NCBI GenBank assembly: GCA_040218045.1 | Contig: JAVJQA010000006.1 | Span: forward strand, 186,001 to 250,000 | Reading direction: 5' to 3' | Source: Marinoscillum sp040218045 | Lineage (GTDB): Bacteria > Bacteroidota > Bacteroidia > Cytophagales > Cyclobacteriaceae | Length of the DNA stretch: 64,000 nt | Shown: positions 1-8,382 of the stretch, one piece after another | Numbering within the stretch: position 1 is the stretch's first letter | Layout of the letters: each line of letters opens with the position of its first letter | Made by a program: the position numbers and the translations under genes | The notes under the pieces: model-generated | Databases searched by the model: none | The model's input: only the letters and a program-made list of their open reading frames with translations | What the model was told of the DNA's origin: nothing

Positions 1-380
1 TGGCCATGCTGGTATTGGGCATCGCAAACCTGCTGGCCAAAAACAATACCAGGGCACTCATAGATAAAGCTCAGGGCATGAAAGGCAGGAATGGATTCAA
101 ACGTGGTGTGGTATTGGGTATTGTGAATCCTTTGACAATACCATTTTGGTTAGCGGTAACTGCATATTTACAAAATCATCAGTTGATCAATCTTCGTGCT
201 GAGAATTTCTGGTTGTACCTGGTTGGGATCTCATCAGGTACATTTGCACTTCTACTTACAGTGAACCAACTCGGGCAAAAATTCACGAACATTGCCAATA
301 ACCAGTTTATCGTGCACAAACTGCCGGGATTGATATTCATCTCTTTGGGCATCTACAACTTTGCCGAATGGCTCTTGTAA
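1..380 (+). CDS. LysE-family amino acid exporter, C-terminal part (5' end outside window)
   Basis: The open frame enters from the left edge (first full codon at position 3), so only about the last 125 residues are visible. They contain three hydrophobic segments, the conserved-looking NPLTIPFW stretch typical of LysE/RhtB exporters, and a short C-terminal helix ending in AEWLL. Members of this inner-membrane family export amino acids or related small solutes; the substrate cannot be read from this fragment. The TAA stop directly abuts the stop codon of the convergent DUF4105 gene. The family call rests on the C-terminal half alone. Confidence 0.75.
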   Translation, partial: AMLVLGIANLLAKNNTRALIDKAQGMKGRNGFKRGVVLGIVNPLTIPFWLAVTAYLQNHQLINLRAENFWLYLVGISSGTFALLLTVNQLGQKFTNIANNQFIVHKLPGLIFISLGIYNFAEWLL

Positions 381-1598
381 TTAATTTTTTGGTAGAGCTT
401 CCGCAGCAGCCCTTTTCTTTAGTTGCTTTTTCAGATCAAAATAGATATAAAACCCCCGAAGTACCATGGTCAACACCAATGGGATCAATGCCTGGTGCAA
501 TGGCTGAGGAAAGGCCGTCCAAAGAATCAATAAGATCAGATACCACGCAGATACAATCACGAAATATCCACTCAGAAAATTCTGCAGTTTTTTAACGCCA
601 AGTAGATATACCAATGGCACATGAAAAGGTATAGCCCAGAATATGTTGATGTTTTCCTTTGACAAATGGTCCGTTCCTGCCCAGAGAAAAACCAGCCACC
701 ATCCAAAAATACCAGCAATTGAAAACAATAAAGGATCAATCCACTTGGTACGTCTCTCTTTTTTGAAATCTCTATTCGTAAAGAATCCAATTACGAAGAA
801 CAGCAGCACAAAAAAATTGAAAGGTGTAAAAAAACTCGTAGATGGATCTTCTGGCTCTGGTGTGAATACATCGATGGTCTCAGCCACTAATGGAACTTCT
901 ATGGAATCTCGTTTTAAAGTAGCTCCTTCAAAGCCCTTAGCGATATAATCCGGCAAAAACATATACTCATAACCGTCAGCCACTTTATCGATTTGCATGC
1001 CCAGGCCAACATCTATGATCCAGTCACCCCAGGGTTGGTATTGTAGATAGTCATCCATCAGGTCCCGAATGGTTTTGTCCTTCTGTACATATGATGTGTC
1101 TAATACTATCCGATCTGGAAAATTCGCCAATAATACATCCCTGATTTTGGTGGCACAGTTGTCATACACGTAGTTGTAATAGTATTCCCGGTTTTCTGGC
1201 TCGTAGTTTACCGCCAGAAAATCCACTAACTGCTGCTTCTCTTCACTGGTAAGGTTGAGACGCTGCTCAATGATGTACCTATTTTCGCGGATATAATGTC
1301 TCTTAAACGAGCTGTACCTGGACATCCCCAGCTGATATAGCATCTTGCCCCGTGCGAAATTGATGAAGAAGTTCTCTTGATCGAAATCAAACACACCATA
1401 GTTATATACCCAATCAACATCATTGACCGGGTCAGATAAATGAATGGCGCTGTGACCAAACGCCGAATAAATCTCACCCTGATAAGGCCCTAGGGTCATC
1501 ACGGTGATTTCCGCTTCTTCAGAAAGCTCTACATTTTGGGCAAATGAGCTTACAGTAATGATGAGTAAAAAAGAAAAAATCAGCAATCTCCAATGCAT
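381..1598 (-). CDS. DUF4105 domain membrane protein
   Basis: I take the start at 1598 (protein begins MHWRLLIF), because this gives a clean signal peptide ending near SSFAQ. The frame stays open to 1658, but that would overlap the divergent neighbour. After the signal peptide a DUF4105 (Lnb N-terminal periplasmic-type) domain covers about residues 28-225, with the typical GPYQGEIYSAFGHSAIHL and NYVYDNCATKIRD segments. His and Cys/Asn-Asp residues there resemble a papain-like/NlpC-type fold seen in the family, so a periplasmic hydrolase role is possible but unproven. The C-terminal third holds about five membrane helices. The gene is divergent from the radical SAM gene with only 30 bases between the start codons. 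Confidence 0.85.
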   Translation of the reverse strand: MHWRLLIFSFLLIITVSSFAQNVELSEEAEITVMTLGPYQGEIYSAFGHSAIHLSDPVNDVDWVYNYGVFDFDQENFFINFARGKMLYQLGMSRYSSFKRHYIRENRYIIEQRLNLTSEEKQQLVDFLAVNYEPENREYYYNYVYDNCATKIRDVLLANFPDRIVLDTSYVQKDKTIRDLMDDYLQYQPWGDWIIDVGLGMQIDKVADGYEYMFLPDYIAKGFEGATLKRDSIEVPLVAETIDVFTPEPEDPSTSFFTPFNFFVLLFFVIGFFTNRDFKKERRTKWIDPLLFSIAGIFGWWLVFLWAGTDHLSKENINIFWAIPFHVPLVYLLGVKKLQNFLSGYFVIVSAWYLILLILWTAFPQPLHQALIPLVLTMVLRGFYIYFDLKKQLKKRAAAEALPKN

Positions 1599-1614
1599 AT
1601 CCCGGTAATGGTTT

Positions 1615-1630
1615 ATAAGTTTAGACTTAT
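1615..1630. promoter_or_regulatory. Inverted repeat in the DUF4105/radical SAM divergent gap
   Basis: ATAAGT-TTAG-ACTTAT is a perfect 6-bp inverted repeat placed between the two divergent start codons (1598 minus, 1629 plus), and it overlaps the plus-strand ATG. It may be a shared operator or a small start-codon hairpin. No experimental or comparative support is available here. Confidence 0.3.
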
Positions 1631-2651
1631 GTATATCAATGTGCGTGATGCCTATCAATTAGCTTCAAAGCTAACCTTAAAACGGTTAAATAATGCATTC
1701 AAGATATACAGGTCATTCCAAAAATCACGCAAGACCGGATTGCCAATGATTGAAGGTATGCCCATCAGCCTGTCCATAGAACCTACGACAGCTTGTAATT
1801 TACGGTGTCCTGAGTGTCCAAGTGGCTTGCGCTCATTCACCAGGCCAACCGGCCGATTGGATCAAGCACTATTCAAAAAAGTAATCGATGAGCTCAGTCC
1901 AACATTACAATACCTCATCTTCTATTTTCAGGGAGAACCTTACCTACACCCAAACCTACTGGAAATGGTCAACTATGCTAGTGCGAAAGGGGTGTATTGT
2001 GCCACCTCCACGAATGCCCATTTTCTGGATGATGACCTTGCGAAAGCCACTGTAGAGTCAGGGCTGGATCGGTTAATTATCTCTATTGATGGTGCGAGCC
2101 AGGAGACCTATGAGTCCTATCGTAAGACTGGCGAACTGGATAAAGTGCTGGCAGGTACGGAGAATGTATTGAAATGGAAGAAAATCCTTAAATCCCCAAC
2201 ACCGCATGTAGTCTGGCAGTTTTTAGTAGTCAAGCCCAACGAGCACGAAATTCCCAAAATCAAACAATTAGCTAAGCAGTACCAGGTGGATAGGGCAGTT
2301 TTTAAAACTGCTCAAATCTATGATTATAAGAATGGGAACCCGTTGATTCCAAGTGTTGACAGATACAGCAGATACACTCAGGAAAATGATGGCACCTATA
2401 TCCTGAAAAACAAAATGTTGGACGAATGCTGGAAGATGTGGCACTCTTGTGTAATGACTTGGGATGGTCGGGTGGTTCCGTGCTGTTTCGATAAAGATGC
2501 ACATCATGTATTGGGAAATGCGTCAGAAGATGATTTCGCTACAATTTGGCAATCATATGCCTACAATCATTTCAGGCAACAACTGTTAACCTCGCGGAGC
2601 AAAATAGAAATGTGTAAGAACTGCACAGAAGGAACAAAGGTCTGGGCTTAA
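1629..2651 (+). CDS. Radical SAM / SPASM domain protein
   Basis: From the ATG at 1629 the protein has about 340 residues; in-frame ATGs at 1593 and 1611 would run into the divergent gene. The 4Fe-4S motif CxxxCxxC (CNLRCPEC) lies near residues 56-63, followed by a TIM-barrel-like core with FYFQGEPYLHPNL and ISIDGAS segments. The SPASM-type C-terminus contributes further cysteines (CWKMWHSC, VVPCCFD, MCKNC). SPASM enzymes modify peptides or proteins, or act as dehydrogenases. No precursor peptide gene is visible next to it, so the substrate is unknown. Its stop shares the TTAA palindrome with the stop of the convergent phosphatase gene. Confidence 0.85.
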   Translation: MYINVRDAYQLASKLTLKRLNNAFKIYRSFQKSRKTGLPMIEGMPISLSIEPTTACNLRCPECPSGLRSFTRPTGRLDQALFKKVIDELSPTLQYLIFYFQGEPYLHPNLLEMVNYASAKGVYCATSTNAHFLDDDLAKATVESGLDRLIISIDGASQETYESYRKTGELDKVLAGTENVLKWKKILKSPTPHVVWQFLVVKPNEHEIPKIKQLAKQYQVDRAVFKTAQIYDYKNGNPLIPSVDRYSRYTQENDGTYILKNKMLDECWKMWHSCVMTWDGRVVPCCFDKDAHHVLGNASEDDFATIWQSYAYNHFRQQLLTSRSKIEMCKNCTEGTKVWA

Positions 2652-3439
2652 AACCAATGTTTCTTAATGACCTCTAGTAGCTTAGAGTGTACTGGCCCCG
2701 CAGCCACCATTTCCCCACCGAAAAGATAATTTCCACCACCCCTGAAATCTGACACAAAACCACCCGCCTCCTGCACGATAATGACACCAGCAGCTACATC
2801 CCAGGGTTTGAGATTGTATTCGAAAAAAGCTTCATAACGTCCACAGGCAACATACGCCAAATCAGTAGCTGCACTACCAACACGTCTTAGGCCATGAGCA
2901 TCTTTCATAAGTTCGTTGAGTATACCCAGGTAATCATCCAGCTTTTCAAAATTATAGACTGGAAAACCCGTAGCAAAAAGACTCTCATCGATACTTGAAG
3001 CAGGAGTGACATGAATGGGTTGATTATTCAAATAAGCTCCTCCACCTTTCCAGGCGGCAAAACACTCATCCCTGGTCACTTCATAAATTACCCCACCAAC
3101 CACTTCGTCTCCATTGAGCAGACCAATACTGACAGCATATGAGGGCAAACCATGGACAAAGTTCGTAGTGCCATCCAATGGATCGATGATCCAGGTAAAG
3201 TCTTTCTTGTCCTGAGAAATGGTGTTTTCTTCGGTAATAAACCCTACTTCTGGAAATATTTCCTGCAAACCGGACACAATGATCTTTTCTGTTTCCTTAT
3301 CTACATATGAAACCAGGTCACTTTTCCCTTTAAATTCCACAGCATCTTGTGAAAACCCAACAGCCTCTTGGCGAATGAAAGCTCCGGCCGATTTAGCAAT
3401 CGCGGCGGTTTTTTCAATTATGGTCTTCAGGTCAATCAT
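2648..3439 (-). CDS. suhB: Inositol monophosphatase family protein (SuhB-like)
   Basis: The 263-residue protein has the full family signature for Mg2+-dependent sugar-phosphate phosphatases: acidic pair EE at 70-71, IDPLDGTTN at 85-93 and WDVAAG at 213-218, which together form the metal sites. Length matches the family. The likely reaction is dephosphorylation of myo-inositol 1-phosphate or a related phosphate such as a nucleotide 3'-phosphate; the sequence alone does not distinguish these. The start overlaps the end of rsmI by 8 bases, so it is probably translated from the same mRNA (DUF493, pterin dehydratase, rsmI, this gene). Confidence 0.9.
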   Translation of the reverse strand: MIDLKTIIEKTAAIAKSAGAFIRQEAVGFSQDAVEFKGKSDLVSYVDKETEKIIVSGLQEIFPEVGFITEENTISQDKKDFTWIIDPLDGTTNFVHGLPSYAVSIGLLNGDEVVGGVIYEVTRDECFAAWKGGGAYLNNQPIHVTPASSIDESLFATGFPVYNFEKLDDYLGILNELMKDAHGLRRVGSAATDLAYVACGRYEAFFEYNLKPWDVAAGVIIVQEAGGFVSDFRGGGNYLFGGEMVAAGPVHSKLLEVIKKHWF

Positions 3440-4118
3440 TGGTCTTTCCTCCTAAGATAATCACAAACTCACCTTTCACGGTGTTTTGTTCAAAATGTTC
3501 GATAACCTCCAAAAGGTTCCCAGTTACAGTTTCTTCAAACTTTTTGGTTAGTTCCCGGCTTACAGACACCATTCTCTCAGCTCCCATAAATTCTGAAAAT
3601 TGTCCGAGGGTTTTCAGCAACCGGTGTGGAGATTCGTAAAACACGATCGTACGGGTTTCCACACTTAGTTCTTTCAGTCTGGTTTGACGGCCCTTTTTAT
3701 GAGGTAAAAAACCCTCAAAAACGAACTTATCTGATGGCAAACCGGACTTGACCAACGCAGGCACAAAAGCTGTAGCTCCGGGCAAACACTCCACCCGGAT
3801 GTCAGCCTCTGCGGCAGCTCTGGCCAGCATAAACCCCGGATCAGAAATACCTGGTGTCCCGGCATCTGTAATCAACGCCAGCGTTTCCCCAGCTTCAAGA
3901 CGCTCTATGATGGTTTGGGTTCGCTTGTGCTCATTAAAGGCATGGAAACTTTCTGTAGGTGTAGTAATACCGTAGTGTTTGAGCAAAACACCAGAGGTTC
4001 GTGTGTCCTCTGCCAGAATTTTATCTACCCCGTTCAGGACTTCTACCGCACGGTAAGTAATATCTCCAAGGTTCCCGATTGGTGTAGGAATAAGATATAA
4101 CCGGGTGCGTTTGTCCAT
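3432..4118 (-). CDS. rsmI: 16S rRNA (cytidine(1402)-2'-O)-methyltransferase
   Basis: The 228-residue protein has the tetrapyrrole-methylase-type fold signatures of RsmI: YLIPTPIGNLGDIT near the N-terminus, LAEDTRTSG around residue 35, the SAM loop ITDAGTPGISDPG around residue 82, and GFLPHKKGRQ with FYESPHRL in the C-terminal half. It methylates the ribose of C1402 in 16S rRNA. It is one of the shorter versions, lacking the extra C-terminal domain of E. coli RsmI. It is 4 bases after the pterin dehydratase stop and overlaps the next gene, consistent with an operon. Confidence 0.95.
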   Translation of the reverse strand: MDKRTRLYLIPTPIGNLGDITYRAVEVLNGVDKILAEDTRTSGVLLKHYGITTPTESFHAFNEHKRTQTIIERLEAGETLALITDAGTPGISDPGFMLARAAAEADIRVECLPGATAFVPALVKSGLPSDKFVFEGFLPHKKGRQTRLKELSVETRTIVFYESPHRLLKTLGQFSEFMGAERMVSVSRELTKKFEETVTGNLLEVIEHFEQNTVKGEFVIILGGKTND

Positions 4119-4122
4119 AGAT

Positions 4123-4356
4123 TTACTTTAATAAGCCATCAATAGCCTTGGCCAACGCATGATCCTTTTCGGTAACAATATCACCCTCATCATGCGTATT
4201 GAGCTCAAAGGAAACGGTATTATATACATTCGACCAATTGGGATGGTGGTTCATTTTCTCAGCAATGATTGCCACACTGCTCATGAAGCCGAATGCCTCT
4301 ACAAAGTTCTTAAATTCAAATGTTTTCTTGAGTTTGTTGTCTTCTTCTTTCCACAT
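4123..4356 (-). CDS. 4a-hydroxytetrahydrobiopterin dehydratase (pterin carbinolamine dehydratase)
   Basis: I chose the ATG at 4356 because the family in this phylum usually begins MW; a second in-frame ATG at 4380 lies inside the upstream gene. The protein has the active-site signature HHPNWSNVYNTVS followed by LNTHD, providing the catalytic histidines. It dehydrates 4a-hydroxytetrahydrobiopterin formed by aromatic amino acid hydroxylases, recycling the pterin cofactor. No hydroxylase gene is in the window. It sits between the DUF493 gene and rsmI on the same strand with tight spacing. Confidence 0.9.
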   Translation of the reverse strand: MWKEEDNKLKKTFEFKNFVEAFGFMSSVAIIAEKMNHHPNWSNVYNTVSFELNTHDEGDIVTEKDHALAKAIDGLLK

Positions 4357-4369
4357 AGCTTTTATCTGT

Positions 4370-4630
4370 TTATAATGCAATGCAACCTTCTATTTGGTTT
4401 GCCGCTATGTAAACATCCAATACCCCCTGACTTGTTTCAACTTTAGCATTGGCAGTAACACTTACATATTTCTTATTCGAACTCTCACGACATTTAATCT
4501 CTGCATTTGGGATCAGTTTGATGATCTCATCGCGTTTTTCCTGTGGCACTATAAACTTAAAAATGTAACTGCCGGGGAAAGAATGTTGATCTTCAATTTT
4601 CTCTCTGAATGATTCAATATCCCAACTCAT
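4370..4630 (-). CDS. DUF493 family protein (YbeD-like)
   Basis: The 86-residue protein matches the DUF493/YbeD fold by its pattern: an N-terminal FPGSYIFKFIV strand, a central helix with VPQEKRDEIIKL, and KKYVSVTANAKVET before the C-terminus. These are small alpha/beta proteins with an ACT-like ferredoxin fold, possibly regulatory in lipoate metabolism in enterobacteria; the function here is unknown. It is the first gene of the minus-strand run toward the phosphatase gene, and it starts just beyond the terminator that closes the PpiD-like gene. Confidence 0.85.
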   Translation of the reverse strand: MSWDIESFREKIEDQHSFPGSYIFKFIVPQEKRDEIIKLIPNAEIKCRESSNKKYVSVTANAKVETSQGVLDVYIAANQIEGCIAL

Positions 4631-4645
4631 AATAGAAATGTAAAA

Positions 4646-4672
4646 AAAAGCCAGTGAAATTCACTGGCTTTT
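4646..4672 (-). terminator. Rho-independent terminator after the PpiD-like gene
   Basis: A 12-bp stem (AAAAGCCAGTGA paired with TCACTGGCTTTT, loop AAT) is followed on the minus strand by a run of T residues. It lies 4 bases past the stop codon of the PpiD-like gene and separates that cluster from the DUF493 operon. Confidence 0.9.
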
Positions 4673-4676
4673 GACT

Positions 4677-6827
4677 TTAAAAGAATTTGTATCGTTTATC
4701 CTCGATCTCTGCAAAGTCTTTCACCGCATTGTCGAGTGACTGTGAGACGAACAGTGGTGAGAACGTCAAAGGGAAATTGGCTATCACCGTTTTCCTTGCC
4801 CTGCGTTCATTCGCTACAGTGGTTTTGTAAGTTGCATATGATTCCTGATCTTCAGCCATGCTTTTGGCAGTAGCGCTGATGACCAATACACCGTTAGGGA
4901 TTTCGAACGCTCCTGTACGCTCACCTTCTTCAAGGGAGAAAGCTACGCCTACTGCTTCCGGCGCAAAACCAACATTAGGGAATGAGTTGCTGCTCAAAGT
5001 AAGATCAGCAGATCCTGATCGAGCTCCTTCACCATAAGCTTCTTTCATTGCTTCAAAATCTTCACTATCCAGGGAAGCAATTTTATCCTTGATGTACTTC
5101 GCTTTTTTCTCGTTCAATACCTTGGTTTTGATTTCGCTCTGTACCTGAGCAAGTTTAGCAGTCCCTTTGATCTGTTTGCCAGTCATCACGGCTACCACGT
5201 AATTGTCTTCCAGCTCAAATACATTAGATACTTTATCAACAGAAGCATCATTGTACAGCCAAAGTGCGATGGATCTGCCTTCAGCAACAACACCTACCCG
5301 AGTGTCATTTTTTGAGACATTGCTAGCATTTTTAACTTGAAGGCCAGCTTTTTCCGCATTGGCCTTGAAAGATGCTGCGTCTTCACTGTTTGCAGCGAGT
5401 AAATCAGCCTGTCTGTAAGTCTCGTTCAATGTAGCATCACTTTCGAATAGTTCTTTCTCCACAACAGCTACCTTATAAGTAGTGTAAGTCTTTGGTTCAT
5501 CTATTCTGATTACGTGGAAACCGAATGAAGTTTCTACTGGCTCAGAAAGAAGTCCGGTGCCTTTAAATGCAAACACTGGATCTTTGAAAGACTGTACCAT
5601 GCTACCATTTTCACCAAACCAACCTAGGTCTCCACCATTGTTGGCATTACTCTGATCGGCACTGTTTTCAGCTGCCAATTGGTCAAAATCTGCACCGTTT
5701 CTTAATTGCCTCAAAATGCTATTCGCTTCTTTTCGCGCCGCATCTTTTGCGGATTCGGAAGAGCCATCAGATTCAATCAAAATATGTCTTGCCTTTACAA
5801 ATGCTTCATCACCCTCTGTAATGGCAGAAAGCTTTTGAACCGTGTACTTGCCATTTAATAGGACCGGCTCTGTTACCGTGCCAACCTCTGCATCTACAAG
5901 GCCTGAAGGGATCAAGCCCGGATCAGTGATTGATTTATAGGTATTGATCCCGTCTGAATTTCTTAAAGCAAAAAGTGAATCATTTGCTGCGGTAGCAAAA
6001 TCTGCTGCTATGGCCTCAATTTCTTCCTTTACAAAAGATGAATCGTCAGCTGAAGGCTGAATTGGGAAAGAAACATAGCTTAAAGACCTTGATTCTTCTC
6101 TTTGGTATGCCGACTTATTCTCAGAAAGATAAGATTCCATTTCGGAATCACTCACTGTGAACAAGCTATCACTGGCACTAAAGAATGGCACATAGAAGTA
6201 GTCAACTGTCATGTTGCTGTTTTGAGCCAAATATTTTGCTTTCGCTTCCGCTGAGGTCACATAGTTTGAGTTCTCAAACAGGGTCTCATATTTTTTTGCC
6301 AGCCTATTTGGTCTCAAGCCCGCCTCAAAGGATAACCATGAAGCTCGTTGCTGAGGCTGTGCCGTGTTCATTGACTGAAGGAAAGACACGACATTCTCTC
6401 TACTAAATTCTCCGGTGTTGGGGTCAGTGAAGAACTGCTTAATCTGCGGATCAATGTTATTGCCCTGAACCATGTCAACCAATTCAGCATCGGTTACTTT
6501 CAAGCCGAGGGACTCATATTGCCCTTCATATGCGTTTTCAAGAATCAAAGCATTCCAAGCTTGCTCTCGGACCGTTTGCATTTCTTCTGATCGTGGCTCC
6601 CGATTATTGTTGATGGCAAAGGTGTAAGCCAATTGGTCCACTTTTGCTTGAAATTGCTCATATGAGATGTCCTTTCCGGCGATCTCAGCAATATTTCTAT
6701 CATTTCCACCCAGCAGGGTAGAGTTAGACTGGAAAAGATCTGTAAGAATAAAAGCAAACATGGAGAAGGCCACAAATGCCACCACAATCTTGCCCATTCT
6801 TTTCCTTAATGTGTTTATCAGCGCCAT
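4677..6827 (-). CDS. PpiD-like SurA N-terminal / parvulin peptidyl-prolyl isomerase
   Basis: The 716-residue protein has one N-terminal membrane helix (about residues 13-30) and then a periplasmic part. A SurA-N-like segment covers about residues 34-200, and a PPIC rotamase domain covers about residues 343-445, with the expected KARHILI start, GGDLGWFG turn and SFGFHVIRIDE end. A second, degenerate parvulin-like region follows. This is the architecture of PpiD, a membrane-anchored folding helper near the Sec translocon. The C-terminal extension is typical of Bacteroidota versions. It is the last gene of the coaX-lptC-gldE cluster but probably has its own promoter in the 82-base gap upstream. 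Confidence 0.92.
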   Translation of the reverse strand: MALINTLRKRMGKIVVAFVAFSMFAFILTDLFQSNSTLLGGNDRNIAEIAGKDISYEQFQAKVDQLAYTFAINNNREPRSEEMQTVREQAWNALILENAYEGQYESLGLKVTDAELVDMVQGNNIDPQIKQFFTDPNTGEFSRENVVSFLQSMNTAQPQQRASWLSFEAGLRPNRLAKKYETLFENSNYVTSAEAKAKYLAQNSNMTVDYFYVPFFSASDSLFTVSDSEMESYLSENKSAYQREESRSLSYVSFPIQPSADDSSFVKEEIEAIAADFATAANDSLFALRNSDGINTYKSITDPGLIPSGLVDAEVGTVTEPVLLNGKYTVQKLSAITEGDEAFVKARHILIESDGSSESAKDAARKEANSILRQLRNGADFDQLAAENSADQSNANNGGDLGWFGENGSMVQSFKDPVFAFKGTGLLSEPVETSFGFHVIRIDEPKTYTTYKVAVVEKELFESDATLNETYRQADLLAANSEDAASFKANAEKAGLQVKNASNVSKNDTRVGVVAEGRSIALWLYNDASVDKVSNVFELEDNYVVAVMTGKQIKGTAKLAQVQSEIKTKVLNEKKAKYIKDKIASLDSEDFEAMKEAYGEGARSGSADLTLSSNSFPNVGFAPEAVGVAFSLEEGERTGAFEIPNGVLVISATAKSMAEDQESYATYKTTVANERRARKTVIANFPLTFSPLFVSQSLDNAVKDFAEIEDKRYKFF

Positions 6828-6859
6828 ATTATTTTATGCGTAGTTTTTTTTGAAGACGG

Positions 6860-6867
6860 CAAAAATA
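6860..6867 (-). promoter_or_regulatory. Candidate Bacteroidota -7 element for the PpiD-like gene
   Basis: The minus strand reads TATTTTTG, an exact match to TAnnTTTG, 33 bases before the start codon at 6827. No clear TTTG -33 box is seen at the ideal distance. Confidence 0.45.
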
Positions 6868-6909
6868 ACCACATGTGCACTAATTAAAAAATGATTCTAA
6901 ACCTTTGAT

Positions 6910-8196
6910 TTACAAGGCCTCTTCCTTATCTAGGAGTGTGAGTTTTACTTTGTCGATTCTGTTCTCCTCCATGGTGAAAATTGTGAAGTGAAAAGGAGCA
7001 ATCAATATGGCCTCATTGACTGTGGGAATATCCTCGTGAAAAGCCAAAATCAATCCTCCCAAGGTATCATATTCACCCGTAGGCAGTTCCCAATCATACT
7101 TATCATTCAGGTAATCTACCTCATGTCGTGCACTGAGAATGAAGTTGTGTTCATCAATTTCCTCTTCTACCAGGTATTCATCATCGTGCTCGTCCCTGAT
7201 CTCCCCAAATATTTCTTCGATCACATCCTCCATGGTCACAATGCCCGAAGTACCACCATATTCATCCACTACAAGGGCGATGCTCTTGTGCTGCGTAATG
7301 AACTGGATGAGTAATTCATTGGCCAGCATTGTCTCCGGTACTATAAGAATTGGAGTGAGGATATCTTTGATTTTTTCTGGCTTCTTAAACATCTCCAGGG
7401 AATGACAGTAACCAATCACTTCGTCAATTGACTCTTTGTAAACCAATATTTTGGAATGGCCGCTATCAATAAATTCCTCTTTCAATTCATTAATGTCATC
7501 ATTCACATCCACAGCGATGATCTCCGTACGAGGAATCATGCATTCTCTCACACGTATGGTTTTAAATTCTATAGCATTGTTAAAAATCTTAGCGTCTATT
7601 TCAGCTTCTTCTTCCTTTTCTATATTGAGGATATTCCTCTTGATGTAGTTATTCAGGTCGGTAAGGCCGAATACGGGCTTATCTTCTGAATAATCAAATC
7701 GCAACCCCTTGGTGATTATGAACCTGGAAATTTGTGTAATTAACCATACCACTGGGAATAGCGCCACATAAATCACCGACATGGGCAATGCAAAAACCGT
7801 CAGCATAACATCTGGATTGAGCATGAACAAACTCTTTGGCAAAAACTCGGCGGTAATCAGTACGATAATTGTGGACATAAGCGATTGAATCACCAAAACA
7901 ATCACATCCCCAGAGAGAGCAGGAGGCAGAATATCATAAAGCCATGGCTCAAGGAGCTTGGTCATGAGAATACCGTAAAGCACTATGCTCAGGTTATTTC
8001 CTACCAACATAGTGGCCAGAAAATGCGATTTCTTAGAGACAAACTCTGATAGCACCTTACCGGTAAAGGTTCCTTTCTTGCTCATTACCTCTATATGGAG
8101 CTTGTCAGCAGATATAAATGCAATTTCGATTCCGGAAAAGAAGGCTGAAAAAAGAAGGCTAACTAAAATGCCGATGTACAGGGAAGGGTCTTCCAT
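6910..8196 (-). CDS. CNNM/CorC (HlyC) family CBS-domain membrane protein, GldE-like
   Basis: The 428-residue protein has the standard order: an N-terminal CNNM/DUF21 membrane domain (about residues 1-190, four hydrophobic helices), a pair of CBS domains (about residues 205-330, with MIPRTEI and the VVDEYGGTSGIVTMEDVIEEIFGE-type segment split over two motifs), and a C-terminal CorC/HlyC domain (about residues 345-420). Relatives are implicated in Mg2+/Co2+ efflux, and the Flavobacterium paralog GldE supports gliding motility. Which role applies here cannot be decided from sequence. It is directly downstream of a small membrane protein gene and lptC. Confidence 0.88.
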   Translation of the reverse strand: MEDPSLYIGILVSLLFSAFFSGIEIAFISADKLHIEVMSKKGTFTGKVLSEFVSKKSHFLATMLVGNNLSIVLYGILMTKLLEPWLYDILPPALSGDVIVLVIQSLMSTIIVLITAEFLPKSLFMLNPDVMLTVFALPMSVIYVALFPVVWLITQISRFIITKGLRFDYSEDKPVFGLTDLNNYIKRNILNIEKEEEAEIDAKIFNNAIEFKTIRVRECMIPRTEIIAVDVNDDINELKEEFIDSGHSKILVYKESIDEVIGYCHSLEMFKKPEKIKDILTPILIVPETMLANELLIQFITQHKSIALVVDEYGGTSGIVTMEDVIEEIFGEIRDEHDDEYLVEEEIDEHNFILSARHEVDYLNDKYDWELPTGEYDTLGGLILAFHEDIPTVNEAILIAPFHFTIFTMEENRIDKVKLTLLDKEEAL

Positions 8197-8211
8197 TGAT
8201 GGTAAAAATAC

Positions 8212-8382
8212 TTATTTGTTGTGCTCTCGTTGGCCTTTTCTATACCAAAAAACAAAAAGGAGTCCCAGACTGACCATAAAAATACCATATGCATGGCCTA
8301 TTCCCAATACCATCACCTCATAAACTCCAATAACAAAAAAGGCCACGGCTATCGAAAATAAAATATAATCCAGCAATTTCAT
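8212..8382 (-). CDS. Small two-helix membrane protein between lptC and the CorC-family gene
   Basis: This 56-residue frame begins MKLLDYILFSIAVAFF and ends KGQREHNK. Two hydrophobic segments (about residues 4-20 and 32-46) are joined by a short linker, and the C-terminus is basic, so the tail is expected to face the cytoplasm. Its ATG overlaps the lptC stop in an ATGA arrangement (8379-8382), which argues for translational coupling and a real gene. I do not recognise the family. Its location in an LPS-export and envelope cluster suggests an accessory membrane role, which is inference only. Confidence 0.75.
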   Translation of the reverse strand: MKLLDYILFSIAVAFFVIGVYEVMVLGIGHAYGIFMVSLGLLFVFWYRKGQREHNK

